Positions 34,201-42,177 of a stretch of 64,000 nt of DNA are shown piece by piece. The notes under the pieces were generated by a model. It saw only the letters and a program-made list of their open reading frames with translations. It did no database searches and was not told the DNA's origin. How positions within the stretch are numbered: position 1 is the first letter of the stretch; the number at the start of each line of letters is the position of its first letter. The stretch is from Methylomonas sp. LW13 (GTDB lineage Bacteria > Pseudomonadota > Gammaproteobacteria > Methylococcales > Methylomonadaceae), in assembly GCF_016865255.1 (NCBI RefSeq), contig NZ_CP033381.1, positions 4,836,001 through 4,900,000 of the forward strand, read 5' to 3'. A program made the position numbers and the translations under genes.

Positions 34201-35629
34201 TGTTGTGCCAGGCCCGTAGAGGGCAACGGCCAGACCGACCGGTGAAGGTTTTCGCCAAACCGGTAGGATCGACGATGCGATACTGGCCGTTTTCCCGGTA
34301 CAAGCGAACCTGTTCCGGCAGATTAATGCTATGGGCTCCGGGCTTGGGCAAGGGCAAATCGATACGCTGACCATCGGCATTGCAAAACGTCACGCGCTCG
34401 CCGATTTCCAGCCACTCGTCCAACGGCGTCAGCCAGCCGTAGCCCAATTGATGATCGACATCGGATTGGCTGCTACGGTAATAACGCCGCCAAGCCAAGG
34501 GCAATGGGCCATCCCAAGTAAAGTCGATTTTTTCCAGCATTTCCTCGCCGGTGAGCATGCTGATCGGCTCGCCGGCGGTTTTGCAATCCTTACCCGGACA
34601 TGCGGTTTGTTTAGAGGTGGAGGCCCCGCCGGCGGCTTCCCCCTCCGCCGCCGCACCCACGCGAGCCGGCGCTTTACCGGATGCCGATTTGCCGGTTGCT
34701 TGCGATGGCGTTACTGCTTCCGAGGCGGCTCCCGATTCGCGGGCCAAGCCTTTTTTTCCGCGTAAAGAACGCACTTTTGCCAACAGCGCGACAAAGGCCG
34801 CAACACCGATCACCGCGATGGCTTCCGCCAGATGCGTGGCAGCTTCGTCTAGATCTTGTTCGCTTCCGGCAGTGGCGGTGATCGCCAAAAATTCGCCCAG
34901 GTCGCGGGCGACGCCGAATACCGCGAGCCCGAACATCAGGATGCCGCCGACCAGCATCAGAATATCGACGATTTCGCCAACGCCAAACACGTGGGCGCCC
35001 GCCCAAATAACCAATGTTGCGGCCATGATCGCCAAGCTTTCCGGACTGAGCAGCGCTTCAAACTCGCGGCGCATACTGCCGGGCAGTTTGGGTGCGGTTA
35101 AACGCAAGGCTTCGGAGAATTTGCGCTCCAGCGTCCAGCTCCCCACCGTTTCCACCGGTATCGGCATATTAGGTGCGGGAGCCGATTGGACCGCGCTACT
35201 ACTGGCAGTTGCGGGTGGCGGTGGAGGCATCGGCGCTACGACTTTCGCTTTATCCCCCTTCAGCAGATAAAACCAGGTGTCTTTACCGACGATACCGTCA
35301 GCGTTAATACCGACGCTTTGTTGATACTGGCGCACGGCATTCGCGGTAGCCTGAGCAAACCGCCCATCAAGGACCAAGTTTGGCGATGGACTAAGACAGG
35401 CGTTAAGTAAGCCTTGCAACTGCCGAACCTCAGCACCTTGCGAGCCCGGCTTTAATGTCGGTAAACCGCTACGAGTCGGTACTATGCGCGGCGCGGCCTT
35501 GGCCGGTTGGCCGGGTAATACGCCTATGGGCGTCGGCCGTGGCGTAGCATCGCGGATCGTTGTGCCGGCGTCGATGTTGCGCGGCCGGATCTCGGAGCCC
35601 GTTGGCCTGGGATCTTTCCATCCGGCCAT
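31214..35629 (-). CDS. rhs: Rhs polymorphic toxin, T6SS effector with WHH/HNH-type nuclease tip
   Basis: 1471 residues. Order: Pro-rich start; peptidoglycan-binding-1 domain at about residues 53-120 (LKPGSQGAEVRQLQGLLNA, DGIVGKDTWFYLL); a region with two or three hydrophobic helices at about 195-290; a linker; a start-of-Rhs segment (AGEPISMLTGEEMLEKIDFT) near 350; YD repeats to about 1300; the core ending in DPLGL near 1348; then a 123-residue toxin. The toxin has the motif YTWHHVDDFN at about 1402-1411 plus later H and HRGS, typical of the WHH branch of HNH nucleases. No PAAR domain is fused. GGAGG precedes the ATG. It lies 151 bp after vgrG. Confidence 0.93.
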   Translation of the reverse strand: MAGWKDPRPTGSEIRPRNIDAGTTIRDATPRPTPIGVLPGQPAKAAPRIVPTRSGLPTLKPGSQGAEVRQLQGLLNACLSPSPNLVLDGRFAQATANAVRQYQQSVGINADGIVGKDTWFYLLKGDKAKVVAPMPPPPPATASSSAVQSAPAPNMPIPVETVGSWTLERKFSEALRLTAPKLPGSMRREFEALLSPESLAIMAATLVIWAGAHVFGVGEIVDILMLVGGILMFGLAVFGVARDLGEFLAITATAGSEQDLDEAATHLAEAIAVIGVAAFVALLAKVRSLRGKKGLARESGAASEAVTPSQATGKSASGKAPARVGAAAEGEAAGGASTSKQTACPGKDCKTAGEPISMLTGEEMLEKIDFTWDGPLPLAWRRYYRSSQSDVDHQLGYGWLTPLDEWLEIGERVTFCNADGQRIDLPLPKPGAHSINLPEQVRLYRENGQYRIVDPTGLAKTFTGRSGRCPLRAWHNSQGQSLYFHRDANGDVERISASWNKHLLLDRQGRRIVAIRPGKRVGSGFEAAGEPLVNYLYSEEGDLIGARDRLEQGESYAYRNHVIARRTLPSGFNFYFEWDQDTPQGKCLHNWGDNGVYDYRFEWLPDGVSHAIDSRGGVAVYHHDPQGLLLLERSPEGRETRHSYNADNQLAQTVAPDGGVTRFNYDSEGRLIGVSDALGFSQRVKYDKQGRPVELIDALDQRWLRRYDANGRLEETVAANGAVTQYQYNAQGVPVRITDALGRTRSLLWDEQLRLVGEIGFEGIKTRYQYDDDDRIVAIVDQDKRTTRYGYDVAGRVIAVQHADGNTVQLRYNAAGLLTHYIDGLGHTTEYRYDDGLSQPTARIDPLGHEMRYRYDSERNLIGLINPKGETYSLNYDRDENLIEEIGFDGRIQRYRYNAAGVLEAYLQPAADGDWSVTRFERDRLGRLLKKHAADGSLSQYGYDPLGRLQLAKNADSLVLLGYNALGQINQENQNGAIVRHKYDLLGRRIHTETPDRHRIDYRFGERYLDSIEFDGQTLTSHRYDDLGREIGRSQGPLNTDYDYDPLGRLLRQRVAGKGQAPLIGRQYSYDTAGKLRELDDLRQGRSQYNYDPAARLIRSEGLSPESFVHDPAGNLLGASAETGRVEGDRLLMMGDRHYNYDAAGNLTEEKRGKAGHIVTCYQYDSDNRLVRAETPQGISEYRYDALGRRIAKHTAQGETRFQYDGPRLLAETDSLRSRTYLFEPGSFRPLALHEQHNTQAGGSTYHYHLDHLGTPRELTDTDGRIVWSARYRAYGNLALADVEAIDNPLRFQGQYYDQETGLHYNLNRYYDPNAGRFIHQDPIGIKGGINIYCYLVNPIMSVDPLGLAPLTGVDFSGSPDLFPSGTGQQSIVEITMQGSRSRDFVQAYKAAGISPVDAEGYTWHHVDDFNPSTGKTTMQLVKTEAHEASFPHRGSVSQFEKQYGVEYDSKESVDIANKNGWLKGRKPKCG

Positions 35630-35780
35630 CTATACCTCCATCCAGGCACACGCTGTAGTCTGGATGGACGCATTGTCGTCGCGACCCAGCTCGACGCCGG
35701 CCCGGCGTCCCTTATCCCTGTAGTATTCCAGCATTATCCTTACTCTATCCGGTTGGTTTCGCGCGGCGGAAAAATGATCA

Positions 35781-37733
35781 TCAGTTGATCATCACCATCC
35801 CGCCTTTAAGGGTCAGCATGCCATCACCACTCACCGTGGTCTGCAAGCCCTTCAATTCGGCCTGGGTGTCTGCCTGGATTTTAACGGTCATGCCTTTGAT
35901 CGTGACGCCACTATTGTCGATTTTGATGCTGTTGGAGCCCACTTTAAGCTCTATGGACTGCCCGGCTTCTTCGGAAATGCTGCCGGCGTTGACTTTGACG
36001 GTCCGGTTCCCTTGGGTGACGGTCAAACTGTCGTTGCCTTTGTCGATTTCCACGGTGTGATTGCCGGTCTTGACCGTCAATTTGTCGTTGCCTTGATCCA
36101 GCGTGATGGTGCGGTGATTGTAGATGTCCACGGTTTGGTCGCCGGCATCTTTTTTCTCGAAACCGATTTTTTGCACGTCGTTGTTTTCAACAATGCGCGT
36201 AAAGTTTTTCTCGGCGTGCATGTAGAGCTCTTCGTTACCTTTCTTGTCTTCGAAGCGAATTTCGTTGAAATTTTCAGCCGCCCCATTAGGCGTGCTGCGG
36301 GTTTTGATCCCGCTTTGGGTTTTGTTGGCATCCAAGCTATAAGGCGGCATTTGTTGGGCGTTATAGACCCGCCCGGTGATGATGGGGTTATCCGGATTGC
36401 CTTCCAGAAAATCGACAATCACTTCCTGGCCGACGCGCGGAATAAACATCGATCCCCAGTTATTGCCGGCCCAAATCTGCGCAACCCGCACCCAAAATGA
36501 GCTATTTTCATTTTTTGTGCCGAGCCGATCCCAGTGAAACTGCACCTTAACCCGGCCATATTGATCGGTCAGGATTTCGTCGCCGCTGCCGCCAACGACT
36601 ATGGCGGTTTGCACACCCTGCACTACCGGCACTCGGGTACGCCGCGGCGGACGGTAGGCGTATTCGGTACTGATAACGGAATAGGTACATTGAAACTCGT
36701 CCATGCCGCCCGCTTCGGCGATACCGTAGTCGTTGTTTTGGATCTGGAATTGAGTGGATACCGTCAGATATTCACGGTTTTGATCGGCGCGCGGAAATTC
36801 CGACAAGGTGAATTTTTGCCCTACCGCCAGCGTGCGCAAATTGCCGAGCGCAACGGTTTGCTCGTGCTCCGCGCGTAGCTCTTCCATGCGCAGGCGCGAG
36901 TATCGCTCACCCTCGCTGTCTACTTTGAACTCCCCCGGATAGTCGTAGACGGTTTTGCTGGCTTGAGCATGTTCGCCAGGCAAATCTTTGACTTTGTCCA
37001 AAGGCGCGGTTGTCGCCTCGAAATCGAAATCCTTTAAGCGGTAACTGCCGGAACGAATTTGCCGTCCAAGCCGCCATTCATAAAAATGCTCCTCGTCGCG
37101 CCCGCCCTGGTTTGCGGCAGGGTAGTATTTGACCGTGGCCGGTGTCGCTGCCGCCAACTTGGTAATGTCGTCGCACAACACCAGCGAATGAATGCTGTCG
37201 GTATGCGTGAAGTAATAGTAGATACCTTCTTCTTCGAGCAGCCGACTAATAAAATTGAAGTCGGTCTCCCGGTACTGCACGCAAAAATCGCGGGGCTGGT
37301 AGGTGGTGGAAAACTTTGTCGTTACGTCGGTATAACCATGCTCGGCGAGGACAGCCTTGACCATGTCCGGTACATTTTTGGTCGCCGGCGCCGGGGATAA
37401 AACGCGACAGTTACTGGCTTGCGTCAGTAACCACACTTTCGGATGCACAATAGCTCGGTAGAAATACAGGTCGCCGAGCATACCGAATTGGTTAATCTGC
37501 GTGACAATGCCGTTGAACGGGCGTAGCGCACCGTTATCCAGTTGCAATTTGACGGTAATGCTGGTGCCCAACACCGTTTGCAGATCAATATCGCCGTTCT
37601 CGCTCAGCAATTCCAACTCGTACTCGAACAAACTGCTCAATTGTTCTTTACCAGTCATCCGATACAGCACAAAGGTATCCGCACCGGCGGCTGTCACCAC
37701 CGAAGCGGTGCGAGATTCTTGAGAAAGTGGCAT
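35781..37733 (-). CDS. vgrG: VgrG spike protein
   Basis: A 650-residue T6SS spike (TssI). The gp27-like half has LFEYELELLSENGDID, YRETDFNFISRLLEEEGIYY and AYRPPRRTRVPVVQGVQTA. The gp5-like OB part has QYGRVKVQFHWDRLGTKNEN, SFWVRVAQIWAGNNWG and EVIVDFLEGNPDNPIITGRV. The C-terminus is a run of short beta repeats (NHTVEIDKGNDSLTVTQGN) with no extra effector domain. It carries the downstream Rhs effector, and PAAR caps it. Confidence 0.97.
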   Translation of the reverse strand: MPLSQESRTASVVTAAGADTFVLYRMTGKEQLSSLFEYELELLSENGDIDLQTVLGTSITVKLQLDNGALRPFNGIVTQINQFGMLGDLYFYRAIVHPKVWLLTQASNCRVLSPAPATKNVPDMVKAVLAEHGYTDVTTKFSTTYQPRDFCVQYRETDFNFISRLLEEEGIYYYFTHTDSIHSLVLCDDITKLAAATPATVKYYPAANQGGRDEEHFYEWRLGRQIRSGSYRLKDFDFEATTAPLDKVKDLPGEHAQASKTVYDYPGEFKVDSEGERYSRLRMEELRAEHEQTVALGNLRTLAVGQKFTLSEFPRADQNREYLTVSTQFQIQNNDYGIAEAGGMDEFQCTYSVISTEYAYRPPRRTRVPVVQGVQTAIVVGGSGDEILTDQYGRVKVQFHWDRLGTKNENSSFWVRVAQIWAGNNWGSMFIPRVGQEVIVDFLEGNPDNPIITGRVYNAQQMPPYSLDANKTQSGIKTRSTPNGAAENFNEIRFEDKKGNEELYMHAEKNFTRIVENNDVQKIGFEKKDAGDQTVDIYNHRTITLDQGNDKLTVKTGNHTVEIDKGNDSLTVTQGNRTVKVNAGSISEEAGQSIELKVGSNSIKIDNSGVTIKGMTVKIQADTQAELKGLQTTVSGDGMLTLKGGMVMIN

Positions 37734-37779
37734 GGTGAAATCCTAACGCTAAAACGATAATTTTGAGATAAAGCCGGCG

Positions 37780-38073
37780 TCAGCCACCGATCAGTACCGT
37801 AGGGTAACCGAGGATAATGGTGCCGCCATGGGCGCACATATCACCCATCCTGGCGGCCGGCATGTTGGCTATCATCACGGTTGTCGACCCTTTTGCGATG
37901 GTATCTGGCGGCCCGACGCATGTCGCCATGTCGGTAGCGCGTGCGGCCGGCATTTTGCCTATCATTACCGTCGGCGCACCAGGAGGCAAAATCGGGCCAC
38001 CGACATGCGGGACCGGTCCCGTAAACATTGGACAAACATGCATGTCAGTTATACGTGCAGCCGGCTGTCCCAT
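37780..38073 (-). CDS. PAAR-domain spike tip protein
   Basis: 97 residues with three PAAR-type repeats (PAARITDMHVCP, PAARATDMATCVGPP, PAARMGDMCAHGG). PAAR proteins sharpen the VgrG tip and link effectors. The frame is open 30 codons further upstream within the previous gene, but the ATG at 38073 has GGAG 6 nt ahead and fits the family start. Confidence 0.93.
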   Translation of the reverse strand: MGQPAARITDMHVCPMFTGPVPHVGGPILPPGAPTVMIGKMPAARATDMATCVGPPDTIAKGSTTVMIANMPAARMGDMCAHGGTIILGYPTVLIGG

Positions 38074-38083
38074 CGTAATCTCC

Positions 38084-38677
38084 TTAAGCCGCCTGCCAAA
38101 GTCGGCCGTTACCGCCGTTGGCAATATCAATAGCCTGATCGATAAAAAATTGGTATTTCTCATAGGCCTTTTCCGGCTGAGTCAATACCGCCGCCAACAT
38201 TACCGCACCGGCCACCGCCTTGGCCGTCAGATTATCCGCCGGCGGAACCGATGGTGCGTCTTCCGGCGCCATACTGCCATCACTCCAAAACGCGGCCATG
38301 GCTGCCCATGCGGCAGGGTTTTCGAAGGATGCGCTGTGAGCGGCAGCATTGGCGGCCCGGCGATTAGGCTCGGTTGGCTTAAATACCCACAACTCCGCGG
38401 CATCGAGCGCTTTAACGACTTCGGGGGGTGTTTGCGGGCTCACCACACTGCGCGCAGAAAGGCAGGCCCACCAGGTCGCTTCGCGCTTGGGTAACGCTCT
38501 GGCCATAAAACGCACGGCATCGGGATAAAGTTGCTGTTCGAGCAATTTATTCAAAAAATCAACCGGCGCAGGGTCGGCAAGTAGGCCTGCAGTTGCCTGC
38601 TGATCCAGTTGAATATCCTGGCAAATCGCCGAGGCTTTAGGTATCGATACTTTAGTTAATGACACTGCGCCAGCCAT
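38084..38677 (-). CDS. T6SS-associated protein (DUF6931-like)
   Basis: A 197-residue mostly helical, Ala-rich protein encoded 10 bp before PAAR. It resembles proteins of the DUF6931 type that sit beside vgrG/PAAR genes (FLNKLLEQQLYPDAVRFMAR, REATWWACLSARS, AVAGAVMLAAVLTQPEKAYE). The role is unknown; by position it could help load the PAAR/VgrG/Rhs effector. The family name is a recollection, not a search result. Confidence 0.65.
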   Translation of the reverse strand: MAGAVSLTKVSIPKASAICQDIQLDQQATAGLLADPAPVDFLNKLLEQQLYPDAVRFMARALPKREATWWACLSARSVVSPQTPPEVVKALDAAELWVFKPTEPNRRAANAAAHSASFENPAAWAAMAAFWSDGSMAPEDAPSVPPADNLTAKAVAGAVMLAAVLTQPEKAYEKYQFFIDQAIDIANGGNGRLWQAA

Positions 38678-38747
38678 GTATTCCCCACTTTCCGTTCACC
38701 TTTCAAATATAAATCGAAAAACCGTTCAGCTTATTATGCCGTCTATC

Positions 38748-39056
38748 TCACTGCGCAGACTCATCTTCGTCACTCCATTCTTTTTCATATCCGGCGTTAA
38801 GCAGATAAGATCTTAGTGTGTTCATGATGTACTCATCATAGGCTTGAAGATCGCGATGACCCGCGGCATCCACACCTTGCTCAGCATCTTTAACCGACTC
38901 GTCGACCATCTGCCAGAAAAAAGCCGTCAGCAGTTTGGCCTCGTTGGCGTTTTTTACATATCCTTTGTCAATAATCTCGATGATGCCATTTGCTTGTAGT
39001 TTATGAGCATAGTGCATGAGTATTTCTTTTTCCTCAGGATACTTGTAGGCAATCAT
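38748..39056 (-). CDS. Small acidic protein of unknown function
   Basis: 102 residues, soluble, acidic end (EKEWSDEDESAQ). The ATG overlaps the stop of the preceding transposon-split gene by the coupled ATGA arrangement, so the two were once a translational unit. No family recognised. The effector-rich context suggests an immunity or accessory role. Confidence 0.6.
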   Translation of the reverse strand: MIAYKYPEEKEILMHYAHKLQANGIIEIIDKGYVKNANEAKLLTAFFWQMVDESVKDAEQGVDAAGHRDLQAYDEYIMNTLRSYLLNAGYEKEWSDEDESAQ

Positions 39057-39694
39057 TTCAAGAACCTTTCCACATGCGGATATACTGCCATTCTATCGGC
39101 AATCATCAATAATTTTGCCACTAAGGCATCAATGGTCATGCGCTCGGTAACTGTTAGCAAATAGTGCTGACTATCTCGAGTATCTTGCACAAATTTTAAC
39201 CCAGCCGGCAATTCAAAGCTCGCCAATAACCAGTTAATATCAATCGACTTATCTTTATTCCATTTACGCTTTAATTTGATCTGATCTTTTAACAGGCTGT
39301 TGAAATTTAAAAATCCTCTCCACTTTTGTCCCTAAAAACGCATTTCTGGCAAAATTGAAATTTGTAAGTCATTGATTGTTCGTTGCGACCAAATGACTTT
39401 TAACAGCAAATTGGAGAATTTTGAGGAATTTTTTCCACCGATTTTCTTTTTTCAACAACCTGTTAAATGATTCCATTCAGCCGAAAATAAAAGCCCCATT
39501 TGTTCATGCGGCTCCACCCAGTTTTTACAAGGCGAAAACAAATAATCCTTTTCCCGCATACCTTTAATCATAGCTCCTTGACTTTGACCCAAATACAAAG
39601 TCGGATGCTGCCCGGCAACAATAGGCCGAGCCCGAAACTCCCCCAGCCCTTTAATATATTCCCGCAAATCATTGACTGAATTTAATTGAGTCAT
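39053..39694 (-). pseudogene. Gene split by a MITE-like insertion
   Basis: The first 76 codons (start 39694, TQLNSVNDLREYIKGLGEFR to LLFSAEWNHL) run into a 170-bp element. The second half resumes in frame as KDQIKLKRKWNKDKSIDINW and ends at TGA 39055-39053 after VYPHVERFLK. Removing the element and one TA restores a single frame of about 154 codons. As it stands the product ends after LTGC. Family unknown; it follows the lipase gene and could have been its immunity or partner gene. Confidence 0.8.
39294..39463. mobile_element. MITE-like element with TA target duplication
   Basis: A 170-bp non-coding element. Its ends are imperfect inverted repeats (ACAGGCTGTTGAAA at left; ACAGGTTGTTGAAAA on the other strand at right), flanked on both sides by TA (39292-39293 and 39464-39465). 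A TA duplication is typical of IS630/Tc1-mariner elements. The inside is too short for a transposase. Confidence 0.75.
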
Positions 39695-39868
39695 CTTTAT
39701 TCACAGGGAATATGCATAGGGAACTAATTGGCGTTTATCGCCAGGTTTTCAACGATACGACGCACCCACTCAAAATTCAATAAATCTAACCTTCGGTATT
39801 GCTAACTTGGCTACCCACCCAACTCCTAATAGCATTAGTGTATTCGGAAGAATGTAGACTTTAAATTA
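39695..39868. other. Short intergenic region after lipase gene
   Basis: No gene. Several copies of TATTCGGA/TCCGAATA occur, related to the terminator hairpin beside the lipase stop. Confidence 0.4.
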
Positions 39869-39894
39869 GTCCGAATACGTTTCACTATTCGGAC
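39869..39894 (-). terminator. Hairpin directly after the lipase stop
   Basis: A perfect 9-bp stem GTCCGAATA / TATTCGGAC with an 8-nt loop abuts the stop codon and is followed on the minus strand by TAATTT. Probably a weak intrinsic terminator. Confidence 0.5.
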
Positions 39895-40596
39895 CTACAG
39901 CCCTTCGAAAGGATCGATATTCGCCCAATCGGTCTGCAAGACCGCCTGCCAACAATTGGTTTTGCCGTGAGCACCGCCGCCGGTGGCATTGGGCAAATCG
40001 ACCACCATGCCGACATGGTCGCCAGCCAAGCCTTCCACGCTAACCGGATCGCCGGCGATTCGAAAATTGACGCCGGGGCAATCAGAAGCGCTTTTCGATT
40101 GCCAAGTCCGAATCATCATTTGCGGTTTCAGAATATTCACATGCGCGGCCTTGATCGCGTGCGCCATCGCCGGCGCATTGAACGTCACGAACGGTACGCC
40201 TTCCCAGACGCCGACCACTTGCGCCAAACCGCCGCCCAACGAATGCCCGGTCAACGAGAGCCGCCGACCGTTGGCGAGTTGTTTGGCGGCCTTCAGCATC
40301 TGCCGCGCCGACGAACATTGGTTGGGCAGAATACGCAAACCGATTCTCAGATCCGCCCCTATATCCGAGAATAGTTTTCCCTTCTGCCCCGGATTGGTAC
40401 CGCAACAACCCACCACGACATCCGTACTGCTACACCAGATGCCGCCTTGAAAGCCGTCTCCGTACCAAGTGCCGGACTCCCATTTCTGCACCTGCCAATC
40501 GTCCACCATATGACCTGGAGGCTCTGCGTAATATTGGTTAGCGCTTTTATAATAAGAGGCAATTGCGATTTTTGCGTAGTCAAGGCAGGTAGCCAT
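39895..40596 (-). CDS. Lipase class 3-type hydrolase, candidate T6SS effector
   Basis: A 233-residue alpha/beta hydrolase with the nucleophile elbow GHSLGGG near residue 116, an acidic/His pair plausible in AGDPVSVEGLAGDHVG, and the oxyanion region VVVGCCGTNP. There is no signal peptide, as expected for a T6SS cargo. It sits between clpV and vgrG-PAAR, where phospholipase (Tle) effectors are often found. Substrate and delivery are inferred from context only. Confidence 0.75.
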   Translation of the reverse strand: MATCLDYAKIAIASYYKSANQYYAEPPGHMVDDWQVQKWESGTWYGDGFQGGIWCSSTDVVVGCCGTNPGQKGKLFSDIGADLRIGLRILPNQCSSARQMLKAAKQLANGRRLSLTGHSLGGGLAQVVGVWEGVPFVTFNAPAMAHAIKAAHVNILKPQMMIRTWQSKSASDCPGVNFRIAGDPVSVEGLAGDHVGMVVDLPNATGGGAHGKTNCWQAVLQTDWANIDPFEGL

Positions 40597-40773
40597 TTAA
40601 TCTCGTCTCGCTATCAATTGTTAAATTTAACCCTACGTTATTCATTAAAATACAACCAATCAGAATCAATGAACGAACTAAAGATATCAGTTGATCAATC
40701 GTCTTTTTGCACATGAACACCGCCGAAAGTTCGAGTAAAATTTACTAGATTGTCGGCAAACGAATTATATTAA

Positions 40774-41001
40774 TCATGGCCAATCAATACCCATCTGTTC
40801 AGCAGCATCGGCAAGAGCTTGAGTTTGGGCTAGTGTAATATTCGCGCCCCATTCACCCTGCGCTTCACGGAGGAGAGATCTTCCATGACCTTCGGGACTA
40901 CCCTTTCCTTGCGTGTGTTTATTGTGCGATTTAGCGGCAGTCACGCTCCCATTTGCCACTAATTTAGCTTTTGCCAAATTGTAATCTCTATCTTTAATCA
41001 T
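40774..41001 (-). CDS. Small hypothetical protein
   Basis: 75 residues, basic N-terminal half, ending WGANITLAQTQALADAAEQM. An AAAGGA site lies ahead of the ATG. It could be a toxin tail or accessory protein; the segment HNKHTQGKGSPEGHGRSLL looks like the exposed end of a larger toxin. No clear family. Confidence 0.45.
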   Translation of the reverse strand: MIKDRDYNLAKAKLVANGSVTAAKSHNKHTQGKGSPEGHGRSLLREAQGEWGANITLAQTQALADAAEQMGIDWP

Positions 41002-41164
41002 AATATTTATCCTTTGCTAAAAAACAAATCAAATCACCTTGTAACGCGGGTATACCACTATTATTTTTAAACCAACCTAAAACAGTCTTGGCGGGTTTAC
41101 AAACCCCGGCCCGCACCGGGTATGCCGTTTACTCCAAATGTTGAATTCATATATAAATTCGTTA

Positions 41165-42127
41165 TTAAATATGATCTCGCGCAGCAAGCGTATCCACCAT
41201 ACTTTCCGTTGATCCAAAGTGAGACCCACGCCGACGACACTGCTCGCCTAGCATACGTTTGAAAATGGCGTTTGCACCCTCGTAATCCTGGTGTCGTATG
41301 GCTTCCACGGCAGGCTGGACCACTTGGCGAAAAATTCCCAGGTAAATGTCCGATGAATTCGTGCGCCGATTAATCTCGGCAACGATACTTGGCGCATCGC
41401 GATAATATGCTTCCACATCCTGCGTACCATCGACAGTCTTGAGCAAAACGTTGTCGCGAAACCATCGCAACGTCTTCAACTCTTCGCAATCGTCCGGTAA
41501 TCCCAATGCCAAGCAGGTTGCGGTTGCGATGTAACATTTGCAGCAACTACTACCGTTTTGTTGCGCCAATGCGGTTGGAGGCTGATCGTTGGGTAAGACC
41601 CCAACCAGCCCGGTTGGCGAAATTGCTAGACTGGCATGTGGGCCGTATACCACAAAGATATTATTAGGCGGAATTTGGGCTTTCCCCGGCAAAGCGTCGA
41701 TATATCTACCCACGTGTCGCTCCATGTCGTCGCCAAAATGGGTTCCGCTGTTGACTACAAATATCACATAGACGTTAGCCCAGTTTGTCGCTCCCTGAGT
41801 CAGGGTATCCGGTCGATTACTGCCAGTACAATGGGTTAACGAAATCCAGCGGACATTACGAGGAGGCCCCGGATCGACTTCCGCCGCCGCTACAGGTACG
41901 CAACCGCCAGTCGCCAAGTACGTCCAAAGTGCTCGGCCTGAGGTATCCGGAGAGCCCTTCCACACGTCATCGCCCTCCCCACTTTTCTTCAACTCCATCA
42001 TTTTTTTTTCATGCCGTGGCCACGCGGTGGGTGATAGGTCCAAAACAGGGAAGCTATTTATGGTAGGCAGTTGATCGATGTAAACACCCGATTGCGCTAC
42101 TAGCTCGCTGGTATAGATGATTCTCAT
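41165..42127 (-). CDS. Hypothetical protein with CFI-box-like motif
   Basis: 320 residues, no signal peptide or clear membrane segment. The C-terminal third has CCKCYIATATCLALGLPDDC followed by ELKTLRWFRDNVLL, which matches the CFI-box pattern (Cys-aromatic-Ile-Ala-Thr-Ala, then LRxFRD). The N-terminal half is unrecognised. Its place directly after clpV suggests a T6SS effector or accessory role; function unknown. Confidence 0.6.
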   Translation of the reverse strand: MRIIYTSELVAQSGVYIDQLPTINSFPVLDLSPTAWPRHEKKMMELKKSGEGDDVWKGSPDTSGRALWTYLATGGCVPVAAAEVDPGPPRNVRWISLTHCTGSNRPDTLTQGATNWANVYVIFVVNSGTHFGDDMERHVGRYIDALPGKAQIPPNNIFVVYGPHASLAISPTGLVGVLPNDQPPTALAQQNGSSCCKCYIATATCLALGLPDDCEELKTLRWFRDNVLLKTVDGTQDVEAYYRDAPSIVAEINRRTNSSDIYLGIFRQVVQPAVEAIRHQDYEGANAIFKRMLGEQCRRRGSHFGSTESMVDTLAARDHI

Positions 42128-42177
42128 AGACGTATTCCGAATTAGATTAGAGCAAGATAGATGACGACAATCTGCCT

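Noticed and set aside
39290-39467. Full insertion sequence between the two halves of the split gene
   Set aside because: The element is only 170 bp with no transposase frame, so it is a MITE-like remnant and not a complete IS.
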